Positions 34,101-45,759 of a DNA stretch of 64,000 nucleotides are shown one piece after another; position 1 is the stretch's first letter; the number at the start of each line of letters is the position of its first letter. Source of the stretch: Dendrobium chrysotoxum (lineage: Eukaryota > Streptophyta > Magnoliopsida > Asparagales > Orchidaceae); the NCBI GenBank assembly GCA_019925795.1, contig CM034300.1, positions 38,187,135 through 38,251,134 on the forward strand, written 5' to 3'. A model generated the notes under the pieces. That model was given only the letters and a program-made list of their open reading frames with translations. It was not told the DNA's origin and ran no database searches. The translations under genes and the position numbers were made by a program.

Positions 34101-36691
34101 CACACCACAGATATTAGATAGTCTAATTCTATCAATTTAGAGAGTTATGAATTTTCAAAATTTTGGATCCAAAATGTACCCATCATTTTGAAAATTCACA
34201 TCACAGAAATCCCTTGAACATCTGGACCTAAGAAAATTATATATAATACCTACGTTGTCTAAATATGTTTCACCAAATTTTGGGTACATTTTGACCACTA
34301 GATTGTGAGAAAATTTAAAAATTTATATTTTAAACAAACCTAAATAACTCCCTATACAATGATCAAAATACTTTGATTCTAATTTTAATAAATAGTAGAT
34401 CTAAAGAGATTTCCATCGAACCCAAGAACACTTAATTTGATGAAAAATTGGATTTTCTATGAATATTTGAAATTCTGGTTATTTAAAATGCATTGTTAAT
34501 TAATTTTTTATTAAAACAACGGCGTAATGATTGCACTGCCACTACCATTATTGGATACGTGTTAAGATATGTGTCACGCATCTGATAGCCACATGTGGTT
34601 CTAGCTTAAGTGATGTGGCTCTCTGTAAGCCATCCGATCGTGTAGAAGGATCGATCAGATGACTCAGATTGAACTAGAACAATTTAGTTCAAAATGAACT
34701 GAAATTTTTAAATAGGCATAACTTTCAAGATACTTGTCCAAATTCAGTGAAATTTGAAACATAGTTTGATGAGAATCAAATATTCATATAACTAGAGTTT
34801 GGAGGCTCCATGCATAGTAGATTTCCAATAATTTGAAATTAAAATGTAAACTAAAAATTAAGATATCTTACAATCAAGTGGTTGGATTTTGATGTTCTTT
34901 AGCTTGTTGGAAAGCTAGAGAAGTCCTCTATAACTTTGCTAAAGACCTAAAAAATTTTGATAGCTATATTTAAATCTACTGTTAAAAGTCTTCTTTCTCT
35001 CACTATCACTCTCTCTCTTCCCTGAATCTGGTTTTGAGCATAGAAACCATGGGGAAAAGCTTGGAAAAGTTGTAGATATAGATGTGGAAGTTTGTGAAAG
35101 CTTTAGGAGAGCTAAAGGTTGCTGGAGGTTGAGTTTTTTCAAAATAGAAGTGGATCCTATCTTTTGGAAAGATGTTTGAATACTTATTCCTCACCTCTTT
35201 ATTTGGATGGATAGGATCCACTTGGGGGAACCATGGATGCTTGCCAAGTGTCCATAGGACTACCAAAAATTAGAGGATATGGCTGGTGTTGATTTAAAAT
35301 AGAGGGGAGGGCTTAAACGATGGGATTTGACCATTTTGACCACTCCCCACCACTTTGTTGACTAGATTGACTGGTCAACAGTCAAGGGGATGCTGACGTT
35401 GCATGGGAGAATGTTTTAATTGCTGGAATGATGGGTTTAAGGCTTAAAAGTTTATGTTTGAATATATAGAATCATATAAGTTGGAATTTCACAAAGTTAT
35501 AGTGATTTGACTTGGTCAAACTCACTATAACTTGGCTAACCAATGACTAGGACATGACAAATCAATGATTTAGATTTGACTTGAAGTTTAAAATAGGATG
35601 TATGGCTTGATTTTATGTAGAAAGGCCTTAATGGGTTATTGAGTCAACCTAGGTTGACTTGGTCAACCAGGTTGACCTAAGGCTAGGATCTAGCTCAATA
35701 AATTTAAAATGATTTGTTTAGTCTATTGGAGGTGATCCCAAGGTTTAGATAGTTCAATTTAGTCAAAATGACTATTTGAGCCCTTAGAGGGCATTTGGGT
35801 CAACCTTGGTTGACTTGGTCAACCAAATTGACCAAGGGGCTGGGATTGTGCCTAACAGGTTTATTTTAACATTTGAAGTTAAAAGGAAGTGGTTACATCC
35901 AGAAATAAGGTCATTTGGTTTGAAATGATTATTCACACACATAGGGGGTATTTTGGTCATTTTAGGTTGACCTAGTCAACCATGCTTGACTGGGTTCTAG
36001 GTTTGAGTCTTATGCACTCCTAATGATAATTAGAATGCATTGGAAATGTTTTCTAGGGTTTGATTTGAAAAGACTATGTTGGAGTTTAGCGATAACTCCA
36101 AAATTACCCAAAAGAGGCATTTTTGTCATTTTGACCCTTGGTCAATTGGGGGTCAAAGTGAGTCCTCCAAAATGTAGTTTAGTGGTTAACAAGTTATGAT
36201 CAAAGGTTTGGAAGTGATTAGAGCCTTTGGGGAAAGCTCTAAGCCAGAATCCAATGGGTGGCAGGTCTAGTGGCATAGGTTATAAATATTTGAAGGTTTT
36301 ACAACCTTTGGAAATCAATTTAGGTTTTGGGGTTAGAGACCTCAGATTGAGCTCAAATTTAGAGGGTTACCTCTAGATACATGCCCTATCAATATTTAAT
36401 TGATATATTTTGAATCAGAGGTCACTTAATTGGGGTTTAATGTGTTTGAAAAATCACTAGAAAAGGCTTTTAGGATTGGGCCTTTGAATCTTAGATCTTG
36501 GTTTGAATATCATGATTTAAGTTGGATTTTGGATTTGATTGATTAAGTTTAAACTATCAAAATTAATCATAATCATTTAAATGATTATTAATGAATAGAT
36601 AGGATTGATACTATATTGGATTGGTCTAGGGTCTAAGTAGGTCCTAGGGTTTAATTAGTCCTAATGACCTCACACTAAAATGAGGTCAACA
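31162..36691 (-). repeat. LARD-like long terminal repeat, right copy
   Basis: Full-length match to 6691-12060, with an extra segment of about 120 bp near 31860-31980 and scattered changes. It ends on the plus strand at AATGAGGTCAACA and immediately abuts reverse-transcriptase sequence of the Tat-type element, consistent with insertion into it. W-box-like TTGAC palindromes lie at 35330-36160. No genes. Confidence 0.75.
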
Positions 36692-36699
36692 TCTATAAA

Positions 36700-37250
36700 A
36701 GGCTTTCTAATAATTTTCATCCCACTTTAATGGGCATATTTATTTCTTTAAGTTGTAAATGATTGGCATCTGCCTGAAAGATTTGATATAAATCTTTTAG
36801 GATACACCAGTTGACCTTGAAAAAATCTTAATTGCGTAAGAATTTTTAGTAGTGACATTTCTATAATTGCTATAATTTTATTTGGATCTATTTTGATCCC
36901 TCAATGTTAGATAATAAAACCTAAAAACTTCCTTGAGGTGCTTGTTTAACCAGAGTTATTTTTGGTTAAATTTCTAGTTTATGAATATCTATATCTAGAG
37001 ATAATCTTGGTATTTTTTCATTACTCAAAGAAAAATAGTCCTTGAATTCTATCAATAACTCTACCATTTTCTTTATTTCATTCTCATTCAATACAAACCT
37101 TATAAAAATTGAATAAGGGTTTTCTTCAGTTCCCAGATTTATTTCTTTTAAATCACATATTATTGATTTAATCTCCTCTTTATGTTCTGAAGGTGCATCT
37201 CTAAGTTGAAAGTTATCTTGATCATCTGAAGTTTTTAAGCAGAGCTAGTT
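36700..37250 (-). pseudogene. Tat-type gypsy pol remnant: RT linker and RT C-terminal part
   Basis: Minus-strand translation shows the pre-RT linker IKSIICDLKEINLGTEENPY followed by VELLIEFKDYFSLSNEKIP and VKQAP (37230-36945). It then jumps to KFLGFIIRH, GIKIDPNKIIAI, LRFFQGQL, KRFISNLSGRCQSF and CPLKWDENYQKAF (36940-36705), as in gypsy RT thumb/connection. About 450 bp with the YVDD palm is deleted between them. It ends abruptly at the LARD repeat. Stops within both parts. Confidence 0.75.
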
Positions 37251-39400
37251 AAGAGTTTTAACATTCGCTAAAAAGTGACTATGAAAATTTAGCTTATTTA
37301 ATGTGACTAAGCAATATTCATGATTATCAAATAAACATAGAGTACGAAAGTCGATTTCTGGCCTTGAAATATTTGTATATTTATTTTATTCCATAGATAT
37401 TCAAATTGCTGAGCTTCACCTCTAGTCCAACTTGATGGTGTTAAACCTTGCTTAACAAACTTGCTTACATAGTTGGAGTACAAGTTAAAAGAGAGGTTCA
37501 CTATTTTATTTATAAATAAATAATTAAAGGTGTGTAAGTTTCAGGGGTTTTACTGATAGAAGGTACACGGATATTGGCTTTAGTGTTTGGGTTTAAAGGA
37601 AGAGAGGCTTTCACCTCTAACCTTTTAACATCACTTTGCGAGAGTGGAAAAAGGGTTGTATTTTCCATATACTTCTTTACTCTCTCGATAGTAGATAGAT
37701 TTGAATCAACTTCCCTAGCGTCTTGGACCATGTCCTCATTGCTATTAGCTTCTATAAAAATCTCAAACTTTTGTTGCTATTATTATTCCTATGTTCTACA
37801 ATCTATGGCTTTTTATAAACTACATATGACGTCTCCTTCGAACTAGATTCAAAATTGATATGTATTGCAGGTGCCTTTAATTTCACACTTTGTTTTCATT
37901 TTCTTTTATCACTTGATTTTATCATCCTTGATCTCTTCCTCTAGATCGTTGAACGAGTCCACCACCTCATTATGAGGGAGAAGCAAGTGATCAACAAACA
38001 ACATATTCAAGATTGAAGTGCTTTACTTTTCCCTTTGCTTTTTTTTTTTATCTTTCTTTCCTATCTTTTGCTTCTTCTTTAGTTATTTTGAGATTCGTTG
38101 AGAAGACGGTCTACTTTTTAGGTAGATTGTGTGAAGGATCTTTGTATATACAAACTTCATGAATTATGGTTACAAATCACCCCTAATGTAATGCTTTGCT
38201 CCCTCATGAAAGTATTTGATACACTTATGATGGTGGAAGGCACCATTCTATATTCTTGTAGCTAGGGTTTACCCAAAAGAGCATTAAAAGAAGTTTAAGA
38301 ATCTATTATATGAAATTTGGCTTCATTTTTCATGTTATGTACTTCTAAAAGCAAGGTAATTGAACCCAAAGCCCTCTCACTTTTTTCATTAACTCATTGC
38401 AACATCATTTTATCAGATCTGAGTTTGTGAGTATCCACCCTTAGGTATGTGTGAGTTCTAAGAGTCATAATGTTGATCAATGTACCTAAATTAATAAGAA
38501 CATGAGATAATTTTAAATTATCTATGTTCATAGATATATATAGGGGCGATTATGATCTATAGTTCCCAATAGTAAATTAACATTTGAAAATGTAACTTCT
38601 AAGACTTTTTTGCATCTCAATGTTTCTTCAGACTGCATTTATACTAACTGAGCTATACATATCTATGGATCGAGTAAAGCTTTATTTCAAGCCTCCATCA
38701 TTTCCTTAGAGAGACCAAAGCATCATAGATACTCAATTTTGTTGGTAATTGTCTAAGATGTACTAACACATTATAGCCCACTTTAGGAATATCTTGATTA
38801 GCTACATCTGAATTTGGTTGAACCGGTGTTAAGGTTTTTAGATTATTAGGCACTAGCTTTCCTTTGTTAGTTATAGGTACTGATGCTGGTAACATTTTAC
38901 TACTGTAAATATTTTCTTGAACTATCTCTTTTGAGGAAGAGACAATGGATTCTTTTGATGTTATGTATTCATTTATCTTTAACGCTTCATCTAATGAATT
39001 ATCAGAATTAAACATCTCAATTTCTATACAAATAGGATCACCTTGAATGTTAAAGATAGGGGAATCACTATAAGAGAAATATTGAAGAGACTCTTTTAAC
39101 TTTTTGAAGTTTATTTCAGGTTATGTAGAATTATTTTCTATTATAACATTTATTTTAACATCACCAGATATAGACAAGATATACACTAAATCTTTCTTCA
39201 TTATTTTTTTAGGTCCTGACATAACAAAATAGAAATCATATAGAGTAAGAGGTACAAGATTATTTGCTATGCCATTGGAAGAAAATATAACTTTATTGTT
39301 TACATTAGTATTTTTTTTTCTTGAGTTCCTCTTTTTGAACTGGTGATGACTTGCTAGCTGATATCGTCTTAGGTTCATCAATAGGAGCTTAATTCTGGAC
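37251..39400 (-). pseudogene. Tat-type gypsy protease region and flanking linker, broken
   Basis: Readable pieces are VGYNVLVHLRQLPTKLSIYD followed by ALVSLRKEMM (38800-38690), matching the conserved domain before the protease in Tat elements. The protease-like HVLINLGTLINIMTLRTHTY (about 38505-38440) has Asn in place of the catalytic Asp; SFNALLGKP lies further on. The 39121-39381 and 37510-37731 frames are further linker pieces without recognised motifs. Several stops and frameshifts. Confidence 0.62.
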
Positions 39401-42060
39401 TTTCCCTTCAGGAATTGCTAGATCAACTCGGAGGGGAATCTGCACTCCTTGAGTTACCTGAGCAGATGAATGATAAAGTTTATTTAAATTTTTTTAGAAG
39501 ATTAACAAAAAGCTATATCTCAGTAATTATCAAATTTTAAATTTAACACTGATTCGGATGGCTTAGCAATCATGCATTTAATGGATCCTTGAGTAAGTTT
39601 AGTTAAATACTCCATGGGTATCACAATCGATCCATCTTTGATGTTTCTTTCATGCTATTCCTTGAAATTTATATAATCCTCTAACTCATGACTAATAATC
39701 CGATGATATGGGTAATATCATGTCTATCCTTATTTACCCATATCTTCTGGCTTTTTTAGTTAACGAAGTTTGAATTTTTATTTCTTTAGGTGTTTAAAGA
39801 TCTTTTTAATAGCCTCTCTTTTAAATAAATATGTCTTATTCTTTAGAGCTTCAAATCTCTCTCTTTCATCTTCATGACTAAGATTAGAATAAGATCTAAA
39901 CTATGGAATAGTAGCTCTATTATACTATAGATATATTGATGGATGACCTAAATTTTATATTTGAATTTGTATCGACTGTTTTACTTTATCTACTATATAT
40001 ACTAACCCAGACTTCTTTTTTAACACTTTATGAGGTTGTACTTTTCTGATCACTACTGAAGATTAATATTTTAGAAAAGAAAATTGAGACCTTACTTCAT
40101 GAAGATTAGAATCTTTACTCAATAACTTCTCAAAAGTTTTGATTGCAAACCCTTGTAATAAGAAGACAATTGGACCATGAGTATTCTTTAAAAGAATTTC
40201 TATAGTATGCTGATCTTGGAGTTGAGGTTCACATTTTATACAGATATTCTTCCACCTCAGGATATAGTCATCCAGACTTTCATTGGGTTTCTATTTTTCA
40301 ACTACTAGATCCCTCACCGTGACATGATTACATGCCCCAGAAATACTTTTAGTGAACATCTGTTATAGTTCTACAAATGTATGCATTGACCCCTTAGGTA
40401 TCTCATGATACATTCAAATGTCATACCTGACAAACTGCATATAAACTATCTAAATTGTAAAGCATTGCTACCTCTTGCATTACAATAAGAAGTCCTAAAA
40501 TGTGCTAGATGTTGCTTTAGATTCCATGTTCCATAAAAACTTTTAAATGATGGTGGCACAAACCCTTTAGGATAAGAAACTGAATCATATTCTTTTGGAT
40601 AGGTTCTACCCTTCAGAATATATGAGGTACCGTTAGCCTGTGTTAAAGCCTCCTTGACTTGTTATTGTACCATTTGTTTAAAATCGACTGCTTGTATTAT
40701 TTCTTTTCTTGACTTCATAACCATAGTTTTATTTTATTTTACAACCTCTTTAGGTTTATTATAATTTTGGATGGATTTAATTACAGTAGGATCTATCTAA
40801 GCCTTAACTGAAAGGACCTCTTTGCTTTGAAGGGTTGCCATAGAAGCCATTAGCTCTTCCATCTTATTTTCCATTCAAGCTATCTATTTATCCTTTTGAC
40901 ATAGCTAATGTAAAAGATTTCTTGTTAAATTAGGACTGTACTCATCATCTTGTTTTTCTTCTTCTTCATCATCACTTTCAACCTTTACAGGATTCATTTT
41001 TATTTTCCTTTTATCTTTTTGTATAGATGATCGTGTATCAACCATAAATATACTCTCACCCCTTTTCATGTTGCAAATTTGTTTCTAGATTTTCTATAGC
41101 CTCTTTTTCATCTATTTTTTGAATACTCTCCTTTAGGTGATCCATCATTTCTTCCATGGATTTCCTTGTTATATTATGTGGATCTACAGGAGTGTATTAT
41201 CTAACAACTGATGATTCCTCAATAAAATTTTCCTTTCTTTCTTATTCTTCTGCTAAATGAATCTAGTGCATGACTAGTGTAGTTGATGTGGAAAACATTT
41301 TTGGATGCCGAACCTTCTCTCCATCAGTTAATAGAACGGGTTAACTTATCGATTTCAACCTCATTCTATCAAGACGAGGAGATAAATCTCAACCTTGCAG
41401 CTGATGCCGATCAACACTTAATAGATGTTGGTCCAAAGAATGATTAGAGGTTCGGACTAGAATATTTCTATATTGTACTAAAGATGGAGGGGAAATAGGG
41501 TTATAACCATGATGGGATAATGATCCATATCCCAAAGATTTTATTGGAGTATGCTGACCTTGATCATTTGGTAAAACTATTTGCTGATTGACATGTGAGA
41601 ATTTTCTTAGTTGCTGATAATGATTATAGCAGCTAGTCGACTAGGATCCACTTCTTAGAACAGTAACTTCTCTTGACAGGAAGAGACATTTCATGACTTC
41701 TTTTAGAGTATATTATCATTCTAGTGGATATAACATCCTTTACATTTTTCAGGAATGTAGTCTTTGGCTGCCCATAACCAACAACATAATCATGGATCAA
41801 CTCATTTAGTAAAGATTTAAACTTCCTTTTCCTTTCAGATAACGAAGGTAAAATAAGATTCTGATGGGAAGAAGTAGGTGGGGAATTCGCTATCCTGACT
41901 GGAGTCTCTTCTCCAGCAGCACCAGATAATTGATGAAAGTGATTCAAGCTTGCCAAAGGAGACTTATATAGTATTCCAGATTCTTTAACTTCCTTTTCAT
42001 TAGATTTCAATTTAGCTGCTTTAGCAGAAGCATTTATTAAATTATCTTCTTTGAGCATTT
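39401..42060 (-). pseudogene. Tat-type gypsy gag, broken
   Basis: The retrotransposon gag domain is visible on the minus strand at about 40570-40140: KSFYGTWNLKQHLAHFRTSY, then CNARGSNALQF, and, in shifted frames, ESLDDYILRWKNICIKCEPQ. It forms the particle shell. The N-terminal frame 42058-41633 (141 codons, start MLKEDNLINASAKAAKL, a Lys/Ser-rich tail) precedes it and has no recognised family. Frameshifts and stops throughout. Confidence 0.65.
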
Positions 42061-42979
42061 TAGCTTTCTAATCCCTTGAACTTAAATGGTAGTTCTTCTT
42101 CCTTCTCTAAGATTTAGTCACCTCTAGAACAATAGAGAGGACCCCATCTCAAATTTACTTAGATACTAGAATCCAGGAATGATGGCATATTTTCCCTTCT
42201 AACTTTAGACTACCTTGGGAAAGTTAGACGAGAGAATACTAAGGGTTTAACAGCTACTGGGGTAACTGTAGACCAACCCTCAAGTATAGACTTAACAACT
42301 GTAGTAGGAATAAATTAAACCTTGACTTCAAGTGAAGGTGAACTAAACAATGTTCATCAATCGAAACTAGATCATTGTTGTATCAATAGATGGACCCTGA
42401 TTGACAGTCATGTTCACATCATTGGAGAAAGAGAATATAAATTTTCAAACATTATTTCTATAATTGGCCAGAATTATATATTAACCTTCAAAATTCACTG
42501 ACCCTTAAGTAGGACGTAAATTTGAAGAATATTCTGAGTAAAGTTTATTGAATTCTAAATACATGATAAAACTGAAGCTGGTCCAAATTTTTTCATATTT
42601 TTAAATGCTACTTGACTATCGATCTGGATACATCATTTGGAAGAATAGATGAGAGAGATGTTTGGAATTGGAATTTAGATTTAATTTAGATGGATTGAGA
42701 TGAATTCAATCTAAATGACTTTGGGTTGGAGAGGAAATGATTGAAGTTTGATTTGAATTTATATTTTAGAAAAAAGATTGAATAAGGACCCTTGTTCAAA
42801 TAATTTTAGATATAGATAATAAAAAGAGACATGGATTAGATTTAAATTTAGATTTAGATGATGACATTAGTGAAAGAACTTTATACGAGAGAGAGGGACA
42901 ACTTTAGAATTTATAATCTAAAGCCTAGAATTAACATACCCATGCAAGACTATACATATATAAAAAATGCAAGACTATA
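42061..42979 (-). other. Tat-type 5' non-coding region
   Basis: No ORF; AT-rich with GATTTGAATTTA-like words. Probably leader sequence between the 5' LTR and gag. Confidence 0.35.
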
Positions 42980-43490
42980 AAACATGAAAAAATCCAAGAC
43001 TACAAATGGGTAGCACCCCTACAAGACCTAGGACCAGATTAATATTCTATTTAGACTAGTCTACTTAGTTTTTACCAAGTAACCATAGGATATGATTAAT
43101 AGCATATGCATAGAATCAATGCTTGAAATTTAAATAATTATATAAATACAAATGTAAATGCAAGACTATAAACAGGCAGCACCCTTACCAGACCTCAGAT
43201 CAAATCAGTATTCCTATTGGACTAGTCTGCTTAGTTTTTAGGATGAAATCAAGTAACCAATGGATATAATTACTCACATAATCATAGACCCAATGCTTGA
43301 AATTTTAATAAATATAAAAATATAAATGAAAATGCAAGACTAAAAATTGGTAGAACCACCACCAAATGTATGATCTATTCAGTATTTTGGTTGGCCTAGC
43401 CCGCTTGGTTTTTGGATAAAACAAAGTAATCATGGGATATGCTTACTGGCATAAGCATAGAGTCGAATGTAAATAAACATGCAAGTATGA
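42980..43490. repeat. Three tandem units of about 175 bp in the Tat-type leader
   Basis: Units start at GCAAGACTA near 42983, 43161 and 43337. Each continues with a GGTAGCACC-type block, CAGTATT, GGACTAGTCTRCTTAGTTTTT and ATGCTTGAAATTTAAATA-type sequence. Clear direct repeat with point changes. Confidence 0.7.
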
Positions 43491-43919
43491 AAGAATGAAC
43501 AGTGCATAGAGATACAAGGCTGAACTAGGTAGACACAGTAGGGATATATAAGACTATACAAGACTATACAAAGCATGAACACCTAAGATTGTACCAAACA
43601 AGCATGTTTATGACTGAAATTTCAATAAACATGCATTTACATATAATCTAATAGCCCAAGAATTTAATAAAATCTAAATATATTTTAAAAAAATAGTTTT
43701 CACTAAAGATGGAGGGAGAAGTCTATCCCCAAGGAGTGACTAGAAAAATCTATGGACACATTTAAAATCAATGTCGCACAAGATTTTCTTTAAATCATAT
43801 TTAAGTTTCTTTAGTCAAATCTACATAGATTAATATTATACAATCCCAAAAAAATAGACTAATGTCTCACTATTGATTTGAGAAGAGAAACCTTCAGTTT
43901 ATTTTCATGGCTAATCACA
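43491..43919 (-). other. Tat-type leader or LTR, non-coding
   Basis: No gene. It includes AAGACTATACAAGACTATACAA (near 43550) and a block shared with the LARD segment at 30320 (CACTAAAGATGGAGGGAGAA, about 43702). Confidence 0.4.
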
Positions 43920-44290
43920 TCATAGGGAAAATTCAATTCACATTGAAGGATAAAAAGAATATTCAACTATCATTTTAATCATGAAATTAAATCAACAAAT
44001 ATATTTTCATCATCAAAATTGCATAAGAAATATTCAATTCATTCCTAAGGATACAAAGAATATTCACTTATCATTTTAAGCATGAAAGTATATTAATGAA
44101 TTTATTTTCATAATCAAACTATATAAGGAATATTGAATTCATCCATAAGGATACAAGGAATATTGACTTATCGTTTAATCATGAAATTAAATTTCTATTT
44201 ATTTTCATAGTTAAATATATAAATAAAATTTTAATTATCATAAAAGATAAAAAGAATATTCACTTATCTTTCGATTATCAAATTAAATGA
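43920..44290. repeat. Four tandem units of about 101 bp
   Basis: Units with ATTCAATTCAT, then AAGGATACAAAGAATATTCACTTATCATTTTAATCATGAAA-type sequence, start near 43929, 44030, 44130 and 44233; the last is shorter and more diverged. Confidence 0.7.
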
Positions 44291-44655
44291 ATATTTAAAG
44301 CTTAGGTCTACGTCCGAAAAATTTTCCCCTACCTTAGAAAGAAACTAAGATAGGGTTTATTTTATTTTGAGTTTTAGACTCCCTATAAAGGTAAGCACAT
44401 ATATTTAATTACATATTCTAAGAGAATACTTTCAATTAAAGTGAGGACTAAAGAATTTTCAAATACATATATATTTTAAATAAATAATTAGGTTAATGAG
44501 ATTTCATTGTACAAATTTTACATTATAAATTCTAGAATTGTATTTAGAATTTAGATTTTAAATTTAGACTTTGAAATAATAGAATATAATAGGAGTGCGA
44601 AGAAACTTAGGTGTTGTATAAAATATAGGCTTAGACTTGCCTAGAGTAAGTTGGC
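44291..44655 (-). other. Tat-type non-coding region up to the LINE insertion
   Basis: No ORF. It resembles LARD sequence at 30830-30960. It is continued at 50511 after the LINE. Confidence 0.45.
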
Positions 44656-44672
44656 AGCTAATAATCCTAAGC
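44656..44672. repeat. LINE target-site duplication, left copy
   Basis: AGCTAATAATCCTAAGC, 17 bp, identical to 50494-50510. A duplication of this length is what target-primed reverse transcription leaves. Confidence 0.92.
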
Positions 44673-44802
44673 TCCATGTTTTTAGGAAAAAGCGGCACTT
44701 TTATTGGGAGAGAAGCTGCACATTTTTAGAGAGTGAAAGGAGGAGATTTTCAAATTCCATCGTTCCTGATTTCCCTCATTTTTTTCGACTGGGTGTTACG
44801 AA

Positions 44803-45735
44803 ATGGCGGCGGATGGCCACCGGCCATCAATGTCTTCGATTGTGAAAGATCCTTCTTTTGGTGGAATGGATATGCGGAATAAGACGGTCCAAGGATGTCT
44901 GGTTGCTGGAGTTAATCGTATTGATCGTGAAGATGAGGATGTTCGCAGACGAAGGTCTAAAGGTGAATTAGTCATTTCAAAAATTGGTGGTTCTCATATG
45001 GATAAGGTTCATCATGTTGTAGGTAAGGAAAAAGAGATTTATTTGAATATTGATTGGAAGACTCTACATTTGTTGAAATCTTCTGGCTTTTCTCCGGCAA
45101 AAAATTTGGACCATGAGGCTTCATCGTTTGGTATGAATATTTTTGTTAATAAATTTGGGAATTCAAATGCAATCCCTGTCCTTGATAGTAAGATAAATGC
45201 GAATAGCTTGAGTTCATTTAACAAAAGTAGTCATAATTTCAACAAGATGCCTTTAGTTACTTTAGAGAAAGCCAATGTGAGTAATGTTTGTAATGCTGAT
45301 GCTATGATTGTGAATTTGTCCAAGAACAATGTTGAAGCTAGCTAGGTGGCCAATCCTTGGAAGAAAAATCCATATATCAAGTTATATTTCAATAGGGAGA
45401 ATCTGGTTTTAACTGAGGACGGTAAAGCTGTGAAAATAATTGAATCTACTAAAGTATTGAATGCTAAAAGGCTTGAATTTTCATTGGTTGCAAAGGTGTT
45501 TGGTAGAGAATTACCTTCTCATCTAGTTGCTTGGGAGTTGAGACGACAATGGGCTCTTTTTGGTCAATTTCACTTTACAACCTTAGGAAAGGGATGGTAT
45601 TTGTGCTCATTCAAGACAATGGATGCGATGGAAGGAGTTCTGTCAGGTGGCCCATGGTTTGTTAATAGTCACATTATGGGAATGGAAAGGTGGTCGATTG
45701 ATTTTTCTCCTAGCTCTATGAAAAATATTCTTTAC
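44803..45735 (+). pseudogene. LINE ORF1, DUF4283-like, one internal stop and truncated
   Basis: ORF1 proteins of plant L1 bind the element RNA. The reading starts MAADGHRPSMSS and runs open to a TAG at 45343-45345, then continues in the same frame with NPWKKNPYIKLYFN. The DUF4283-like part is FSLVAKVFGRELPSHLVAWE, LRRQWALFGQFHF, LGKGWYLCSFKTMDAMEGV and GGPWFVNSHIMGMERWSIDF. After SPSSMK (about 45722) homology stops, where the minus-strand segment begins, so the C-terminal half and any zinc knuckle are gone. Start chosen as the first ATG of the open frame. Confidence 0.8.
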
Positions 45736-45759
45736 TTTTTTATGATGAATTAATGACCA

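Larger units (their letters stand above)
6691..36691 (-). mobile_element. LARD-like non-coding LTR element, interrupted by SIRE-B
   Basis: Two direct copies of a 5.4-5.5 kb non-coding sequence (6691-12060 and 31162-36691) flank a non-coding interior of about 7.8 kb once SIRE-B is removed. Both copies end on the plus strand in GAGGTCAACA. Read on the minus strand, the left copy starts TGTTGACC after TATTGGGGGTCC, which looks like a polypurine tract; this favours minus orientation. The interior has only minisatellites and unassigned sequence. Long LTRs with a non-coding interior are the definition of LARD elements. No primer-binding site or target duplication was recognised. Confidence 0.6.

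Noticed and set aside
6686..36700. Target-site duplication of the LARD-like element
   Set aside because: AACAT occurs at both outer edges (6687-6691 and 36688-36692), but AACA is already part of the repeat end in both copies, so it is not evidence of a duplication.
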